Of a DNA stretch of 64,000 bases, positions 24,001 to 36,196 are shown in pieces. A program made the position numbers and the translations under genes. Below the pieces are notes generated by a model. It did no database searches and was not told the origin of the DNA. It saw nothing but the letters and a program-made list of their open reading frames with translations. This DNA comes from Metallyticus violacea (taxonomy: Eukaryota > Arthropoda > Insecta > Mantodea > Metallyticidae). The stretch lies in contig CM060834.1 in the NCBI GenBank assembly GCA_030762175.1, positions 70,526,001 through 70,590,000 on the forward strand, given 5' to 3'. The first letter of the stretch is position 1; every line of letters begins with the position of its first letter.

Positions 24001-25795
24001 ATACTACTATATTCTTTGAGGATTAATTAAATTAGACTGCTTATAAGCAAACACTCAAACTCAACAATGCAGTTATTAAAATAAAGACGTTAAATATTAC
24101 AAATTTCAGTGAAGCCAACGGCATAAACCGAGCAAGGATGTACCCTTCCTACACTGTTTAATATTTTCTGAATTCGTATCTGCCTTTACAGTGTATTTAG
24201 GATGTAACCTTTAGACACGATGAATGCATGACAACTCATATAATACATCAATGACATTTAATTCCTTTTTGCAAACTATCGAGCATGTCACCCTTTCTGC
24301 AATGTATTCTTCGGAATTAATTGGGTTTTCCAGAGATCAAGATACTTAAGACAGGGAAAATAGCTTTATGAATGGAATCACATATTTCAGACACTTAAGT
24401 GACATAATGTGTCGGAAATATTGCCTTAATACCAAAACCTCTCTCCATCCAAGCTATGCATATTGTTTAGCGAGTTAATTTTGTTACGTATTCAAATTTG
24501 AATAAATACAGACGAAATTGTCTGATATTTTGCCAAATGTATTATTAATCTTCTGAAGTAGTTTAAAATTAACAAATATTTCTCCTAGTTGTAAAGCAAG
24601 TTTTCTGATTCTCTTACGCCATGAAAAAGGAGTAATACCTTTATCTGCTATTCTGCTTATCTTGAAATAAACTCTTTAACATTGCATAGCCCACCAAGAG
24701 TCTGATGATTACTAAAAGTAAATGGAATCAATTCAAAGGAAACGAGTTGCTTAGGCTTCCTAATGGAAGTGTAGCGAATATTTCAATTTTCTGCCATAAA
24801 AGCAGAAGAAAGTAATTACTTTATCCCTTTAAGAGAGACGCGGTGATCCATGGGAATGATGTAGTCGAGAAATATACGTGTACGGGCTACTTTTGTATTG
24901 TATTTTTATTTAAATGTGTATTCACAAATACGAAATGTAATAAGGTTCACTCGCATAAAGCGAACGATATGCTGAGTTGGTCTCATCCACAAGCGATAGT
25001 GCTGTTTGAAGTAGCCAATATTACGGTTGAGTCCAAAGTTGATTACACAATGACGGATTCACTGAAAACTCCTGTTTGATCTTCGTGATTTTAATATATC
25101 GTTTCATACCCGAAGGGTAATAAATTCCCTTAGAGAACCAAGTTAATCTTCCATATTTATCCTTGGAGTGTTCATTCAATCTGTCACCGTACCCTTTCCG
25201 ACTTAACATTTTCATTAATAGGATTTTAGAACAGAAGTGATTTTAAGTTTTATTTCGCTAGCAACTGATACCACATCAGTATGTTGCGTTCAGAGGCTAA
25301 GGATATTTGCCAGCTTTTGTAAGTAGTTAAAATATCTATGAATATTTTATATTAATTAATGCATTTTCATTAATATCATCTGATTTATTATAAAAAGCAG
25401 GATTACATACTTTCTAAGTGTTTTAGTATAGAAAATAAACACATTTTAATAAAATTATGTATCAAATCAAAGTAATATCTAAGATTTGTACTCGGTGTTA
25501 ATGAACTACGCCACAATAATTGCAGATATTGTAGAATACCTTAGTTAAGAAATTTGAACTAGGCTATCTATTCTCCATAATGAAAAATAACTTAATACGA
25601 TGATAAAGAAGTTAAAATAAAAGAGAGGAGAATTGAGGTAAAATTAAACTTTTGAATGTCTTCAAGCTCACTTCGCAAACGAAAAAATTCGACATATCAA
25701 TAGTACATCATGGGAATTTTTAAAATTTCATGCTGTAAAAATATAACAAATCTCGGAGTAATCACATGACAGGACGGCACTATGTAGCATTTAGT
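24001..25795. other. No gene recognised
   Basis: AT-rich sequence. The open frames at 24843-25079 and 25021-25215 overlap on opposite strands and match nothing known to me. Confidence 0.55.
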
Positions 25796-25841
25796 AGTAG
25801 TAGAAGTAGAAGCAGAAGCAAAAGTAGTGGCGGTGACGGCG
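25796..25841. repeat. Degenerate AGT/AGA trinucleotide tract
   Basis: AGTAGTAGTAGAAGTAGAAG and related triplets just 5' of LINE copy 2. On the minus strand this resembles the ACT tail of LINE family R, so it may be the tail of an inverted copy, but no body sequence was seen to prove it. Confidence 0.7.
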
Positions 25842-25879
25842 TTTACAAAAGTATTGATTAGAAATCTATCTCATTCATG

Positions 25880-26688
25880 TCACACGGGTCCTGGGAAATA
25901 TGGAATGGATAAAATTTGGATCGCAGAGCGGGGAAACAAGAGGGGGGTTTGAAGGAAAATTAAGAAATGTTTGAGGGACATTAATAGGCACCTGGCTCTT
26001 TATCGGAGTGTGCACAAAACATTCCATTGGAGATGCATTCGGAGCTAAAATCGGATGGGGGATGGGACGATACATGAAACAGGGGCCAAACTCTGCAATC
26101 AGGGTTTCGTTTGGTATAGGTTAGGCGCTCGACGAATGACTGAAGCAACAGACAGAGAGGGTACAAGAATCTGTCTCTATGTTCGGAGAAATAATCTTGG
26201 GAACATATTCTGGCGTCCTGCTAGGGGACGGAAGAATAGAGATAGAGATACCTACTGGCTCTGATTGTTTATGGGGGGAGATAGTAATAGCAGTGCTGGA
26301 CTTTGCTGGCCGATAGGAAGGAGGAGAAGGGAGTAGGTAAATTTTTAAGCAAATTGAGACAGTTCAGATCTTAAGAGGTAGATAACCGGGAAGGTAGGGG
26401 AATTGGAGTCGTAATATTTTTCTAGCTATATGTGAAGGAGTGTAATTTATTTATTTTTATATTGTTTTTCTTTATGTTTACTTTATTTAAGTATTTAACA
26501 TTTATATTATGTATTGCTTCTTTTCCATTTATTTATGTAACTATGTATATGCCTAGCATTGTCTCTTAATAGTTAAATATTGATTTATGCAATTTCACGT
26601 CTTTCCTAGTGTATTTGGAAAGCACATATGGTTCCAAGACCCGTGGAACATGGATGAGTTAATCGTAGAAAAATTATTTTGTAAATAA
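25880..26688 (+). mobile_element. LINE family R, copy 2, 5'-truncated
   Basis: This aligns along its length with copy 1 from GGATCGCAAAATGGAGAAAC-like sequence to the tail. Shared landmarks are TTGAGGGACATTAATAGGCA, GGCCAAACTCTG, CTTGGGAACATAT, GGGGACGGAAGAAT, GGGAGTAGGTAA and TTTTGTAAATAAAT. The zinc-knuckle-like region reads CSEK-SWEHILASC-GTEE with stop codons at the dashes. It keeps about 70 bases deleted from copy 1. It starts later than copy 1, so it lacks the reverse-transcriptase thumb region. Confidence 0.82.
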
Positions 26689-26812
26689 ATACACTACTAC
26701 TAGTACTACTACTACTAGTACTACTACTACTAGTACTACTACTACTACTACTACTACTACTAGTACTACTATTACTACTACTGCTGCTGCCGCCACTACC
26801 ACTACCACTATT
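26689..26812. repeat. (ACT)n microsatellite, LINE-derived tail
   Basis: ACT triplets with regular TAGTACT interruptions run on directly from the 3' end of LINE copy 2, degrading into GCT/CCA triplets. Copy 1 has the same triplet at the same place, so the tract is the element's own tail. Confidence 0.93.
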
Positions 26813-28038
26813 ACAATAAATAACCAGTTACAACCGTAGCATTTCCGATTTGGGGAAAATCAATGGAGTATTTAAGCATTCTCACATTTAAGAACATTCC
26901 AGAAAAAAGAATATAATTACTATATGCAATACTTTTGATGACAATAGGATCAGATATATATATACGTATGTATGTATGTATTTGGAATAATTATTTGAAT
27001 TTAATAACTTATTTTAAGCTACATAAAGATTATTTTAATATTACGCAAATGGAATTTGCCACGTACATTTTTAGATATTACGAAAATAGCCTTGTTAAGG
27101 CGATTAAACGAAATAACTTATTAAAATATTTTGAAACATTTTTTGGATAGCAACCTTGACTGGAAAATATGCATTTATGTTTAGGTTGAAAGGCTTTTAG
27201 TTTAATCACCAGAATGTTCTATAAAAGGAAGTCCTACCTCAAAAGGCTGCGTAATTCTTGCGAACCATTAGCTGAACATGGCGCTACTTCCTGCCAATTA
27301 CTGTGGATTGCATAAAGCGACCTCCCTTGAAATATTAAAAAATATGTAGAAGATAAGGGATAAGAGAGAATTATAGAAAAGAATGTTTTATTTATACTGA
27401 CAGAGTCATGGACAAAAGACATTTTGTTTCATTCAACCAGTCTTAAAAATGTATACATATACTGATAAAATGTGGATTGTATTTCTGGTTATAATCAAAT
27501 ACATTGCTGAGTGTTGTAACCTGTAAATAAGTTTCATATTAAAGTGTTTCGGTGATGAAAAACAAGATTAATTAAGGCATTCCATACTGTATTATGTAGG
27601 AAATTAATATTATTTAAAGGAAAAATATAAATGCTAGAACGTATAAGTAATTTCCCTCTTGCTGGAAGCCTTAATACCATCCCCCTTTTTCAACAGTTGA
27701 AAAATGCTGAATTTACAGTAAATAAATATAAAAGAGATAGTTATAGTTGATTTACGCAATTCTTTGGTTCTACTTCCCCACCACCATTACAGAATCCAAT
27801 AAGAATCTGTATAGTCCCTTTTTAAAAATCTCTTTATTTCCTATGTACGAGTGCATCCTTTTGTATGATATTTTCTGTTCTTCTTTGGTTGAATTCGTCC
27901 TCATTTTTCTTTATTTTTAACGTGTTATTTACTGTTGCATTAACTGTAATGGTTTTCTCATGGGTTCTGTAGATAGAACGTGAATATTGCAGCTGTAAGT
28001 CTATAGTCATGAATGGAATGTAATTAAATTAATTAATG
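26813..28038. other. No gene recognised
   Basis: AT-rich. The open frames at 26935-27150 and 27234-27422 are unsupported. Confidence 0.55.
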
Positions 28039-28191
28039 TTGGCGCAAATTAGCTCGGAGTCCTTGGAACCTTAAAACTATCTGGCATTCATCTTTTTTAG
28101 GATAAGGACAAACCCTGTTGGACTACTTCGCCTGACCGAGAATCGAACCCACGACCTCCGAATTTGTAGTCGCAAATGCTACCACTGACGG
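28039..28191 (-). mobile_element. SINE-C, short form
   Basis: Minus-strand tRNA-like head: AGTGGTAGCATTTGCGACTA with the B box GGGTTCGATTC and a 3' end reading CCAAGGACTCCGAGCT. Head and 3' end both match the long form at 37970-38600, but the central roughly 430 bases of that form are absent. A short T/A-rich tail follows at the left. Confidence 0.72.
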
Positions 28192-28429
28192 TTTTGTTTA
28201 ACTTATTTACTAATCTTACTCCCAATAGCATATATTGATATGTCATTGCGGGGAGCCGTTATTGGTCGATAATAAATGACATGTGATCAGTTTATTTTCC
28301 CCCGGAGAGCTTTGCCTATGGGCCAGCGCGCCGCTCGTTAGTCGGACAGCCAGGTGTTTAGCGGGAGGGTAAAACAATAAAATAAACGTACCATATGACA
28401 ATACACAAACCATTATTTACCATAGTATC

Positions 28430-28935
28430 AAATGAGGTGTTGAAACGCCCGCCGTCATTCTCCATACATTTTCGGCATCTCTTTAGGAATTCATCACTCG
28501 CTGTAGTTCGTTTTGAGAAATATGGACACATTCCTGACGAATATTATCTTTGAGTTCTTGTATGGTGTGTGGGTTCGTCTTGTACATTTTAATTTACCTA
28601 GAGATTCGAGGCTGTTTTATTTCGTAGCCTTTTGCACAGATCGATATGAAATTCCCACTTGCTGGGCAAGACGACGAAGAGATTTTAGGGGTATTTTCTA
28701 AACGATTACCAATGTCATGTAATCTTCGGCGAGAATCTTATCCCCCTGCCTTAGGCTGGACTCGTCCAATTTTCTGAAATGTATTATACAGATTATGGAC
28801 TGTGTTACGAGTAGAGCGTCTACACCCTGGAATGTTGTTGAGACAGTCTTAGAACTTCACTTCAGAACAGCTGATTGAGTAAACACACGAGGCATAAAAC
28901 ACTTTTCCTGAATCAACTGCGCTACGACTGCGATA
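28430..28935 (-). pseudogene. HTH/DUF4817-type transposase relic, copy 2
   Basis: Minus-strand frames read, in order: a degraded HTH start, TRNTVHNLYNTFQKIGRVQP, RLHDIGNRLENTP, LKSLRRLAQQVGISYRSVQK-ATK, then an abrupt jump to a C-terminal block with YKTNPHT-like sequence, ELKDNIRQECVHISQNELQR and RCRKCMENDGGRFNTSF. The whole central catalytic domain between ATK and the C-terminal block is missing. Stops and frameshifts are present. It belongs to the same family as the copies at 11 kb, 34 kb and 45 kb. Confidence 0.8.
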
Positions 28936-29792
28936 TTCAGCAAGGTCAACAAGCAGGCTTCCACCCCCTTCAGGGCGCGGCAAATAAGTGGGGGCTAGCT
29001 CATGGGAAAAACCTTGTGCCGCTGGGGAATACATCACTGATCGCACGGTATTATCTACTTTTTTATCTATATTAAAGTAGATAAATATTTAGAATCTGCA
29101 TAATATTTCCAATAAAAACTGATGCTAATTGCCACTTTATATTAACATAAACCTCTTCTATAAAGAAATTGATAGTTTCGTCAAACGAAATTATGAAAAT
29201 ATCAATTCATTAAGCAAATATTTATGCATTTTTGCTTTAACATCACTCGGTAGAGTATTCCAGTTTCTGGTGTTTGATGAAGAATACAAATATGTCTTGT
29301 GGCGGGATGAAACAAGTGTTCCTATTATACCTTCTACTTAAATAAGATGCGCGGACAGATTTTGAAAGCGGGAAGCCAAGTAAAGTTCCTTAATGTTGTG
29401 TAGAATTTTATGTAACAGACGAAAAGTGAGAGTACATAGTTCTTGTACTCTCGGGATAGGTTAGGGTAGGATAGGATACAGAGGATTTGTCCACTGAGGC
29501 CGCCAGCTGGGATCATTGCACATATACCCCGGAGGAGGGCACCTCTGAGAGGGAGGAATGATATGGAGGATACACCGGGCGGCCGTGTACGAGCGCAGGA
29601 GAGATCCCTTACGTTTCCTGAGGTGTTAAGTCCCAGGTGTCGCCGGTCACCACGACCTCAATCAGATCAAGACACCAACTCGCCTAGCCAGACGCTTCCT
29701 ACCTTGTAATTCATGTTATGCATTAAATGAAATGGGAAAGCGGAAATTCTTGGGAAGTAAATATTCGCCTAAGTGACCAGGAATAATTACCA
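28936..29792. other. No gene recognised
   Basis: Mixed composition. 29500-29700 is GC-richer, but no tRNA boxes or coding motif were found there. Confidence 0.5.

Positions 29793-29838
<46 letters not shown>
29793..29838. repeat. (AAT)n microsatellite
   Basis: Perfect AAT triplets abutting the SINE-D-like head that follows; on the minus strand this would be the element's tail. Confidence 0.95.
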
Positions 29839-29928
29839 GGATGGCCAATCCAATGGGAATATGAACCCGAGACCTCCCAAATACGGGCCCCAAGCTTTAT
29901 CGCTTGAGTTAACTCGCTTGTTGGTTCG
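29839..29928 (-). mobile_element. SINE-D-like tRNA-derived fragment
   Basis: The minus strand reads CAAGCGAGTTAACTCAAGCG, then CGTATTTGGGAGG, then a B-box-like GGGTTCATATTCCC. The CGxATTTGGGA block is shared with the 42.6-42.9 kb element. It ends in the AAT repeat. Little body remains, so the family call is tentative. Confidence 0.5.
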
Positions 29929-29964
29929 TAGTCTTAATCAGGAAATTCTTTCAAAAAATCAGAA

Positions 29965-30178
29965 CACTGACGTCGTTGAGGCACGGACTGATAATTGGGA
30001 GTACTAGGATTCAATTCCTATTAGAACCGTCCTCTCTAAATGAGGTGTTTTGCTGTTTTCCTCATAAATGGAAAATGCAGGGAAGTTAAACTAAACTTAT
30101 ACCTGGAATGTTTCCTTCTTAAAAAAAAAAAAATCCCCTCCCAATTTATCATTTCCGTCGTATAGCACCAGTGAAAAT
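29965..30178 (+). mobile_element. SINE-B copy 4, diverged and 3'-truncated
   Basis: Recognisable blocks are GACGTCGTTGAGGCACGGAC, a decayed B box (GGATTCAATTCC), GAACCGTCCTCTC, TTTTCCTCATAAATGG, CTTATACCTGGAATGTTTCC and CCCAATTTATCATTTCC. The 3' end with the CCGCCTGTGG block is missing. An internal adenine run at about 30121-30133 has expanded at the usual CTTAAAAAA position. Confidence 0.75.
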
Positions 30179-30179
30179 G

Positions 30180-31240
30180 TAGAGGACACACGCATTATAT
30201 ACACATTTTACTCAAGTTAGCATGGAAATGAATTTGGGTACATAACATATCCAAAACAAGAACGAATGTGCACTATTAAGTTAAATATAGTACATAAAAA
30301 GCGGAAAAATATTTGTAAATCTTTTAAATTGACGTGTATTTCGCGCTAGCTTTATATTGCCATGAGTAGGCCCGAATTCTTATTTTGTTCCTTGCTAGCT
30401 AACTATGATATTTTAACATACTTATCCTTTCTTTATCATGGGAATTACAAAGTTGAATCTTGTGACACCTAAAAGTGGTTAAATAGGACATTAAAAAGAA
30501 AAATGGCTAAAACTATGCTTTAACATCATTAAAATTAAATTGAAATGTAATTTATTTTAATTTATTATTAAATATTATAAATATTATTAAATTATTAATA
30601 ATATTTGCGATAAAATTACCTTTAAAACATTAACTAACAATATGCATCTTGGTGAACTTCAAAGACAAATCATTGCATTTAAATGTACTATTTTTAGAAA
30701 CAAACTGAATTTAATTTCGTAATGCCATTGTTGTCAATCATGTTCAACGCTATTTTTCTCAAATAACTCTCGAACAGACGTCTTCTGTTTCTTTAATGTC
30801 AGTCACGTTCTGTTAAAGGACATTGTCAGATGTAACTCTTATTTAGAAGCAGTTATTAAGAAGCTTACACATCCAGTTCATTAACACCTACAGCAAGATG
30901 CCAAGAGGAACATTTTTTAAAAGTTAATTGATAAGACTGTGAATCGGCAACGATCCAAATTTTAAAATTATGTTTATTTAGGTATGCTAAAAGCAAGTAA
31001 ACTGTTACCAAAGAATCTTCAGGGCATGTCAACAACAATGAGAGGAAACAGAGGATCCAGTTTCAATCACTATTTCAGTTATTTTCTGGCTCTTCAGAAG
31101 ACAGTTTTATTACACATGTATATATGTAGTATCAGCAAATGTGATACAGAACCCAGTATTCAGTAAACTTCAAGACATCAGTGACCGAAATATACAGACG
31201 AACCAACCTTAAGGAAAAACATCTATGCACCAACTATACG
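30180..31240. other. No certain gene
   Basis: AT-rich. The right end (30980-31240) may be a more decayed N-terminal part of the piggyBac-like relic that follows, but only loose similarity could be seen. Confidence 0.45.
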
Positions 31241-31500
31241 AGAAAGAATGAGACGAATTCATCAGAACAGAACTACAGGATATTTATGGGATGGATGTAG
31301 TTTCATCACAGGAATTGTTCAGAAGCCAGGTTTACAAATGCAGAGCCTGTTTTTGAAACTACATTTTTTTCGAAAACAATGTTTGGAACAAGTGTTCTCC
31401 GCATTCTTTCATTTCTCCGTTTCAGTGACAGCAGATTGTATAAAATTAAAACTATGTTACAGAAACTGAGTGAGAAATTAATGGAGTGGCGTATAGAGGT
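31241..31500 (+). pseudogene. PiggyBac-like transposase relic (N-terminal catalytic-domain edge)
   Basis: The frame from about 31323 reads RFTNAEPVFETTFFSKTM and then VLRILSFLRFSDSRLYKIKT, ending MLQKLSEKLMEW. This is the pattern at the start of the piggyBac catalytic domain: a met-rich segment, an IL-FLxFxD motif, then a DRLYKI-type motif. Catalytic aspartates would lie downstream and are not present before the GA repeat. The upstream frame 31248-31469 is a different frame and not coding. Confidence 0.55.
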
Positions 31501-31621
31501 GGAGGTGGTACTGATATGGCTGGTCTAGACATTCAGAAGCTGGTACTGAATATGGGAAAATAAAGGAACTCGAAGATTACTAAAATAACAAGTATTTTCA
31601 AATTCACTTTTGGCATTGTGT

Positions 31622-31633
31622 GTGCGCGCGCGC

Positions 31634-31695
<62 letters not shown>
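31622..31695. repeat. GC/GT tract followed by (GA)n microsatellite
   Basis: About 15 bases of alternating GC/GT run into nearly 60 bases of pure GA. The Ser/Leu-repeat open frame across it on the minus strand is a translation artefact. Confidence 0.97.
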
Positions 31696-31700
<5 letters not shown>

Positions 31701-31737
31701 CATTTGTTTTCATTATGGGTGCCGAGCAAGATAGTGG

Positions 31738-31984
31738 TGAATGAAGTTAACGCCCGTTTTTACTACTGAGGCACCACAGGCGGTGGACACAGGTGATAAA
31801 TGAAATGAATATTGGGAAAAGATCTTTGACGGAAGGAAACGTTCTAGGCCTAAGTTTAGAGTACCTTCCCGGCATTTGCCATTTATGAGGATTGAGGAAA
31901 ACCTGGAAAAAAAGCACTCAGTCGGGGTCCTGGCGGGGTTCGAACTCAGACTTCCGCGCCTTAACGACCTCGGCCACCATGGAG
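31738..31984 (-). mobile_element. SINE-B copy 5
   Basis: Reverse-complement SINE-B: AACGCCCGTTTTTACTACTG at the left, GGAAACGTTCTAGGCCTAAG, the B box complement GGTTCGAACTC near 31938 and the head complement TTAACGACCTCGGCCACC at the right. The tail lies shortly after the GA microsatellite. A few short deletions lie around the head. Confidence 0.87.
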
Positions 31985-32402
31985 GTACTGAGCAACATGG
32001 CCTTGTCGAAGCAGTTAGTGATACATGCCGGGAGCAGCTGGTATAACGTGCACTCTCCTTTAGTCCCAACTCTCGACTCCTTAAAACCGTTAAAAGAATG
32101 TTTCCTCTTTCGTATGCCGCGTTTGGGCAGATGTTAATGCTTATGTAATATCTCCCAACCGTCACTTCATTTCTAATTCTTAACTGACTGAACGATGTAA
32201 TACATTTCCCCTACATTGTAAACCTCCCATAAGCCACACCATACGAAAAGAGTCAATTGTCTACAGGACGTTTTGAAAATCTGATGAAAGTATATTATTT
32301 TTATAACAAGTTTATGTGGCAAATTGATTTGCGTTATTGGGCTTTTGCTATATAATTTTATTCAGGTCGTTGGGTGTTGCATAGGATTTACCGTGTACAT
32401 GT

Positions 32403-33454
32403 TATATTTGAAACGGTTTAGTGCCGGGCCTCAGTAGTGATGCCAATTTTGAAGCGGTTTGGTGGATTGATTATTATTGATTGCTTCGTTGTTATCCACG
32501 CTTCACTGACATTTTCTTAGGGTGAATTCTGCTATTTTGTTGATTCGTATTCGATAGAACTGGGAGAGACAATTGTGTAAATAATAACGCGATGCAACAT
32601 AATATATATTAGTACTTTTATGTTCAAAATCTTTCGCATCCTCTGGTGTTTTCCGTGCGGTAGACTTAGCTAAGTCGAATACAAACTTAGGTGCCGCGAG
32701 TGGAACTTAGAAGTGAAACTGAGAACTGCGTAAGTCGCGGTTTATATCTTAAAACTGAGTGCCTGCGCGGGAATCGGAATAACAAGTGCCTCTCACCTCT
32801 TTTGAAAAGTACAGGAGAGTGTCGAGGCACGTGAAACTGAAAACTGCTCAATTAAAACTGTCTGTCTCAAGTGAGAACTATTTCTGAGTAACTGAGAACT
32901 GAGTGCGCCAGCGGAGCAAACGCTTTTTTAGATATTAAATTCAAAGCAAGTAAGCGTTGGCTTAATGACGCCAAAGGGGGTCACACGGGCACGCGCGAGT
33001 TTTGCGCCTATTTTTAAAAATTCCAACATACATTTACAATTGGTTGGTTTAAGTTTACATGCCACATGTGTCGTTTGCTATTATTTGAAAGTTTAAAACA
33101 TTTTGTTGACATTGGCTTGTTTAAAGTTAACTGTATGACTGCCTGTCGAGTCCAAGGCTCTACCAAATTTACAAGTCCCTGGGTTTATTAACCATCGAAC
33201 GGCAATCCTTTTAAACGTAGCATCACAATCAATCATCGGGTTTCTTCTCCCATTGAAGAGAGTCTTATGGCCCTTTTGGCTTTCCAAGCTACCGTAGCAA
33301 AAAACACCAAAGAACTTCCTCTATTGGGACATACAATTTGCATGTTAACATTATACCGTATTATACATTTATACATAATATTTACATAAAATATTTACAG
33401 CAGATAAAATATAATGATTATGTTTGCAACATACATATTATATTTATATTTCAG
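32403..33454 (-). mobile_element. LTR-like element family L, copy B
   Basis: The best coding end of the family. On the minus strand an open frame (33287 to 33093) runs ESQKGHKTLFNGRRNP to TVNFKQANVNKMF; the same peptide in decayed form occurs in copies A and D. Its N-terminal side is not closed by a convincing start, so it is the end of a longer ORF. Next comes the LTR-like region (32985 down to 32450) beginning TGTGACCCCC and ending AAACCGCTTCA, then a degenerate AATTGGCATC...GGCCC block in the place of the primer-binding-like motif, then another AAACCGTTTCA. CAGTTCTCAGTT-like repeats fill the central LTR-like part. Confidence 0.72.
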
Positions 33455-34439
33455 TGGAGGTGCCTTAAGGACCGTTTCATATTTCAAAATAAAATATTTT
33501 TGGGCGCTCACCTAATTTCGATTAAAGTTGTCATTAGAAAACGATACCGGCAGATAAAGGTGGCAACATCACATAAGTCGTTCATCACTGTCTTTTAATT
33601 CCAACTTTATGTTTACCGTATAACCTGTGCGAGAATGGAATGGGGCTGAGAGTTAATATGCCCCCGGCGCACTAATCTTGTTCAGACGAGAAGATAATGG
33701 TTAAAGTAAACACATACCCTGTACTAATCTGATGAGTGACGCGGCTCCCTCGAAATAATTTTAGTTAAGAGATAATCCCGATTAGCAGGTTGTTAGAAAT
33801 GGCATCGCAAGATTGGCTGTAAATTGTGCGCATTTTCCGGACTAAATCATATCTTGTTGAGTAATTTGCTTAAAACCTATTCCAAGAGCTTACAAAATGT
33901 CATTATTGTCATTATAATATAAATATTCATAAAGAAATGTATAATGTTTTTCGTAACTTTATTGATAACATGTTTTTAAGAAACAAATCGAAATATATAA
34001 GATAAAATTTGTTTTTAATTAATGAAATACCACGGGATTTATTTACGTTATTTTCGAAAGTCTGAGTTCAGACAACTAATCATAATTTTAAAATGTTAGG
34101 AACATATTTCTCTAGAATAATGACTCTCACACTGTGGGCCGTTGACCCCCGGGGGATCCGTGCACTATTTACAGACCTTATTCTTGAATTATAGACACAA
34201 ACTATGAATTACAAGAAAACGAAATGTATACAAATTTACGATGCATATTTAGTTAAGTAAGGTAAATTAAAATCAATTTGGGAGATTGTTGGCTCTGGTC
34301 ACAGCTTTCAGGTAGATAAGGTAACAGTTTGTAGTTAGTTTGGGGGATGAATTTTAACCAAGTCATTGTGCGTTAATTGTGTGTAAATTTTTCATTATTA
34401 TGCACTACATAAATACAATCCAGAAGGAGGTTTTATGTG
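33455..34439. other. No gene recognised
   Basis: Mostly AT-rich. Weak homology to the copy C flank suggests family L extends some way beyond 33454, to about 33490. Confidence 0.5.
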
Positions 34440-34725
34440 CGATACATATGTAAAAAGAAACTGATTCTTGATGAGAAGTGTTAAGACGATTGGCAAGAAA
34501 ATATCCTGATAATCGTGTTCCAGGTAGAAAAATTATTTGCCAACTTGTTAAAAAGTTAATAGAGGCAGGATATCTCATTGACATTGACAATGACAGAAAC
34601 AAGAACATGCCGAATCTATGCCACGTTCTTACTAAAAAGAAATTTAAATTAAATATAGGATTTTTTTATTCTTGCCAGCAATGTATTGCCGCTGAGGAGC
34701 ATCATTTTGTACATCTCTTATAACA
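34440..34725 (+). pseudogene. HTH/DUF4817-type transposase relic, copy 3 (core deleted)
   Basis: The 34478-34723 open frame starts RRLARKYPDNRVPGRK and LVKKLIEAGYLI, the family HTH linker (pattern yPdRxvPsr...xxETGs). It ends CQQCIAAEEHHFVHLL and a stop, the family C-terminus (CIxaeGhHFEHLL). The roughly 250-residue catalytic domain between them is reduced to about 30 unrelated residues. The frame stays open but can encode no transposase. Confidence 0.65.
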
Positions 34726-35127
34726 CAGGTTAATGTTTACTATTATCGCATTTTAACACAGTATCATTTTATGCTTTCAGCATAAATATAAATACTAAAA
34801 TAAAAATTCTTAACTCGACCCAAGCGATTTGATCTCTTTCTGGCTTCGGGGATGCATTTCCTGCACTCAGGAGATGCACAACTCAGATAATCTCACTTTA
34901 GCTTAGAACAATACATGAAGAAATGCATAAACAATAGATCGCATTAGAATTCCAAAACTTGCTGTGTAATAGTATAAGCCAAGAGATCCGAAAGTTCGAG
35001 TGAGAAGTTTGACGAGAAGGACATTCGGGGGGGGGGGTCCATTGATTGCACAAAGCGGTAATGAAAATAATTGTCCATCGCATCAAACCTAACAGTGTAT
35101 GTATCTGTGTCGCTCTATATTTTCTAT
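34726..35127. other. No feature recognised
   Basis: AT-rich with a guanine run at about 35029-35037. Confidence 0.45.
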
Positions 35128-35549
35128 CTTTGGGTAGAGCACTAAAACTTCCTTTATGTGCCTCCTCTTCTACGTTTAGAATGGCTCTCTTGGTAGTAAA
35201 TTGTCTGCATTGTTGTAATTTAGGAGGTATTCACGTATAGAACATTTTGGGAATGTTTAGGTTTAGGATCTGCTCTGGACTACTCAGCTGCCAACAAACA
35301 GTATGCCGAGTGATACACGTGATGTCCTTTTTCACAGATGATGAAATTTCTCCATCCCGTATCGGTGGGCTGTAAGGTATGAATTTCAGTACCCTCGTAG
35401 GGATGAAATATAGCAGCTTTGTAGGAGAGTATGCTCATGTACGGGTGATCCTTGCTTGTTGTGCCAACTTAGCAAGAGATTTACGTGGTTTTTATTCTAA
35501 TTGAGCAGAGATATCACTCAGTTTTTCCTCTGTTAACATGTGTTGCCTG
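35128..35549 (+). mobile_element. SINE-C middle module, headless copy
   Basis: Aligns with the reverse complement of about 38040-38490. Landmarks: TTTATGTGCCTCCTCTTCTA, AGAATGGCTCTCTTGGT, GGTTTAGGATCTGCTCTGGA, CAGTATGCCGAGTGA, TGATGTCCTTTTTCACAGA, GGGATGAAATATAGCAGC and TAACATGTGTTGCCTG. It lacks both the tRNA-like head and the shared 3' end of the long form. It forms a widely spaced inverted pair with that form. Confidence 0.8.
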
Positions 35550-36153
35550 CGTATAAAGTTCTTTTTCAACACCGATCCTGTTGTTTTGAATACAAGCACT
35601 GTTTTACGTTCTGTCAATCTGTCAGGTGGAAAGCCTCTTAAATTCTATATGATGCTGAGATACTGATTAATTTCTTAAATGATTACAGCAAGTGAAAATG
35701 TGTTCTGTATTAAATTTGAACAATGGCAAACAGAGAAAGGAAACGCAATAACACAGTAACCTCTTGCTGTACCGAAAACGCATCCTAACCTGTCGGTGTT
35801 TGCAGCTGTTACCTCCCAGCTTTGGATCCGGTTTGCGTGCAGGAAAAGACAAAATGAACACCCTATACATTCAGTTTATAAATACATAAGTTTGAAGTAG
35901 CAGAAGTTGAAGAAGCCTGCATTAAGTTACAAAACTCAGCCTTTAATATTATTTCACTAATGCATAAGACAATTGTGAGCAAGTTATTGCAATAAAATCC
36001 TCTGGTTTTCTTATCCTAATGTCGAACACTAAAGTTATTGACTTGAAGATTGATAACTTACAAAATGCCGGTGTTAAATTTCGATTGTTTATAACTGGCT
36101 GAAAGTGACCAAAGGGCCGGAGACTACAACTTTTACAATTGTGTTCTTGACTC

Positions 36154-36196
<43 letters not shown>

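Noticed and set aside
26689..26812. CRISPR-like or spaced repeat array
   Set aside because: It is an interrupted ACT microsatellite with no unique spacers, and the DNA is eukaryotic.
31525..31713. Ser/Leu-repeat protein
   Set aside because: Translation of the GA microsatellite.
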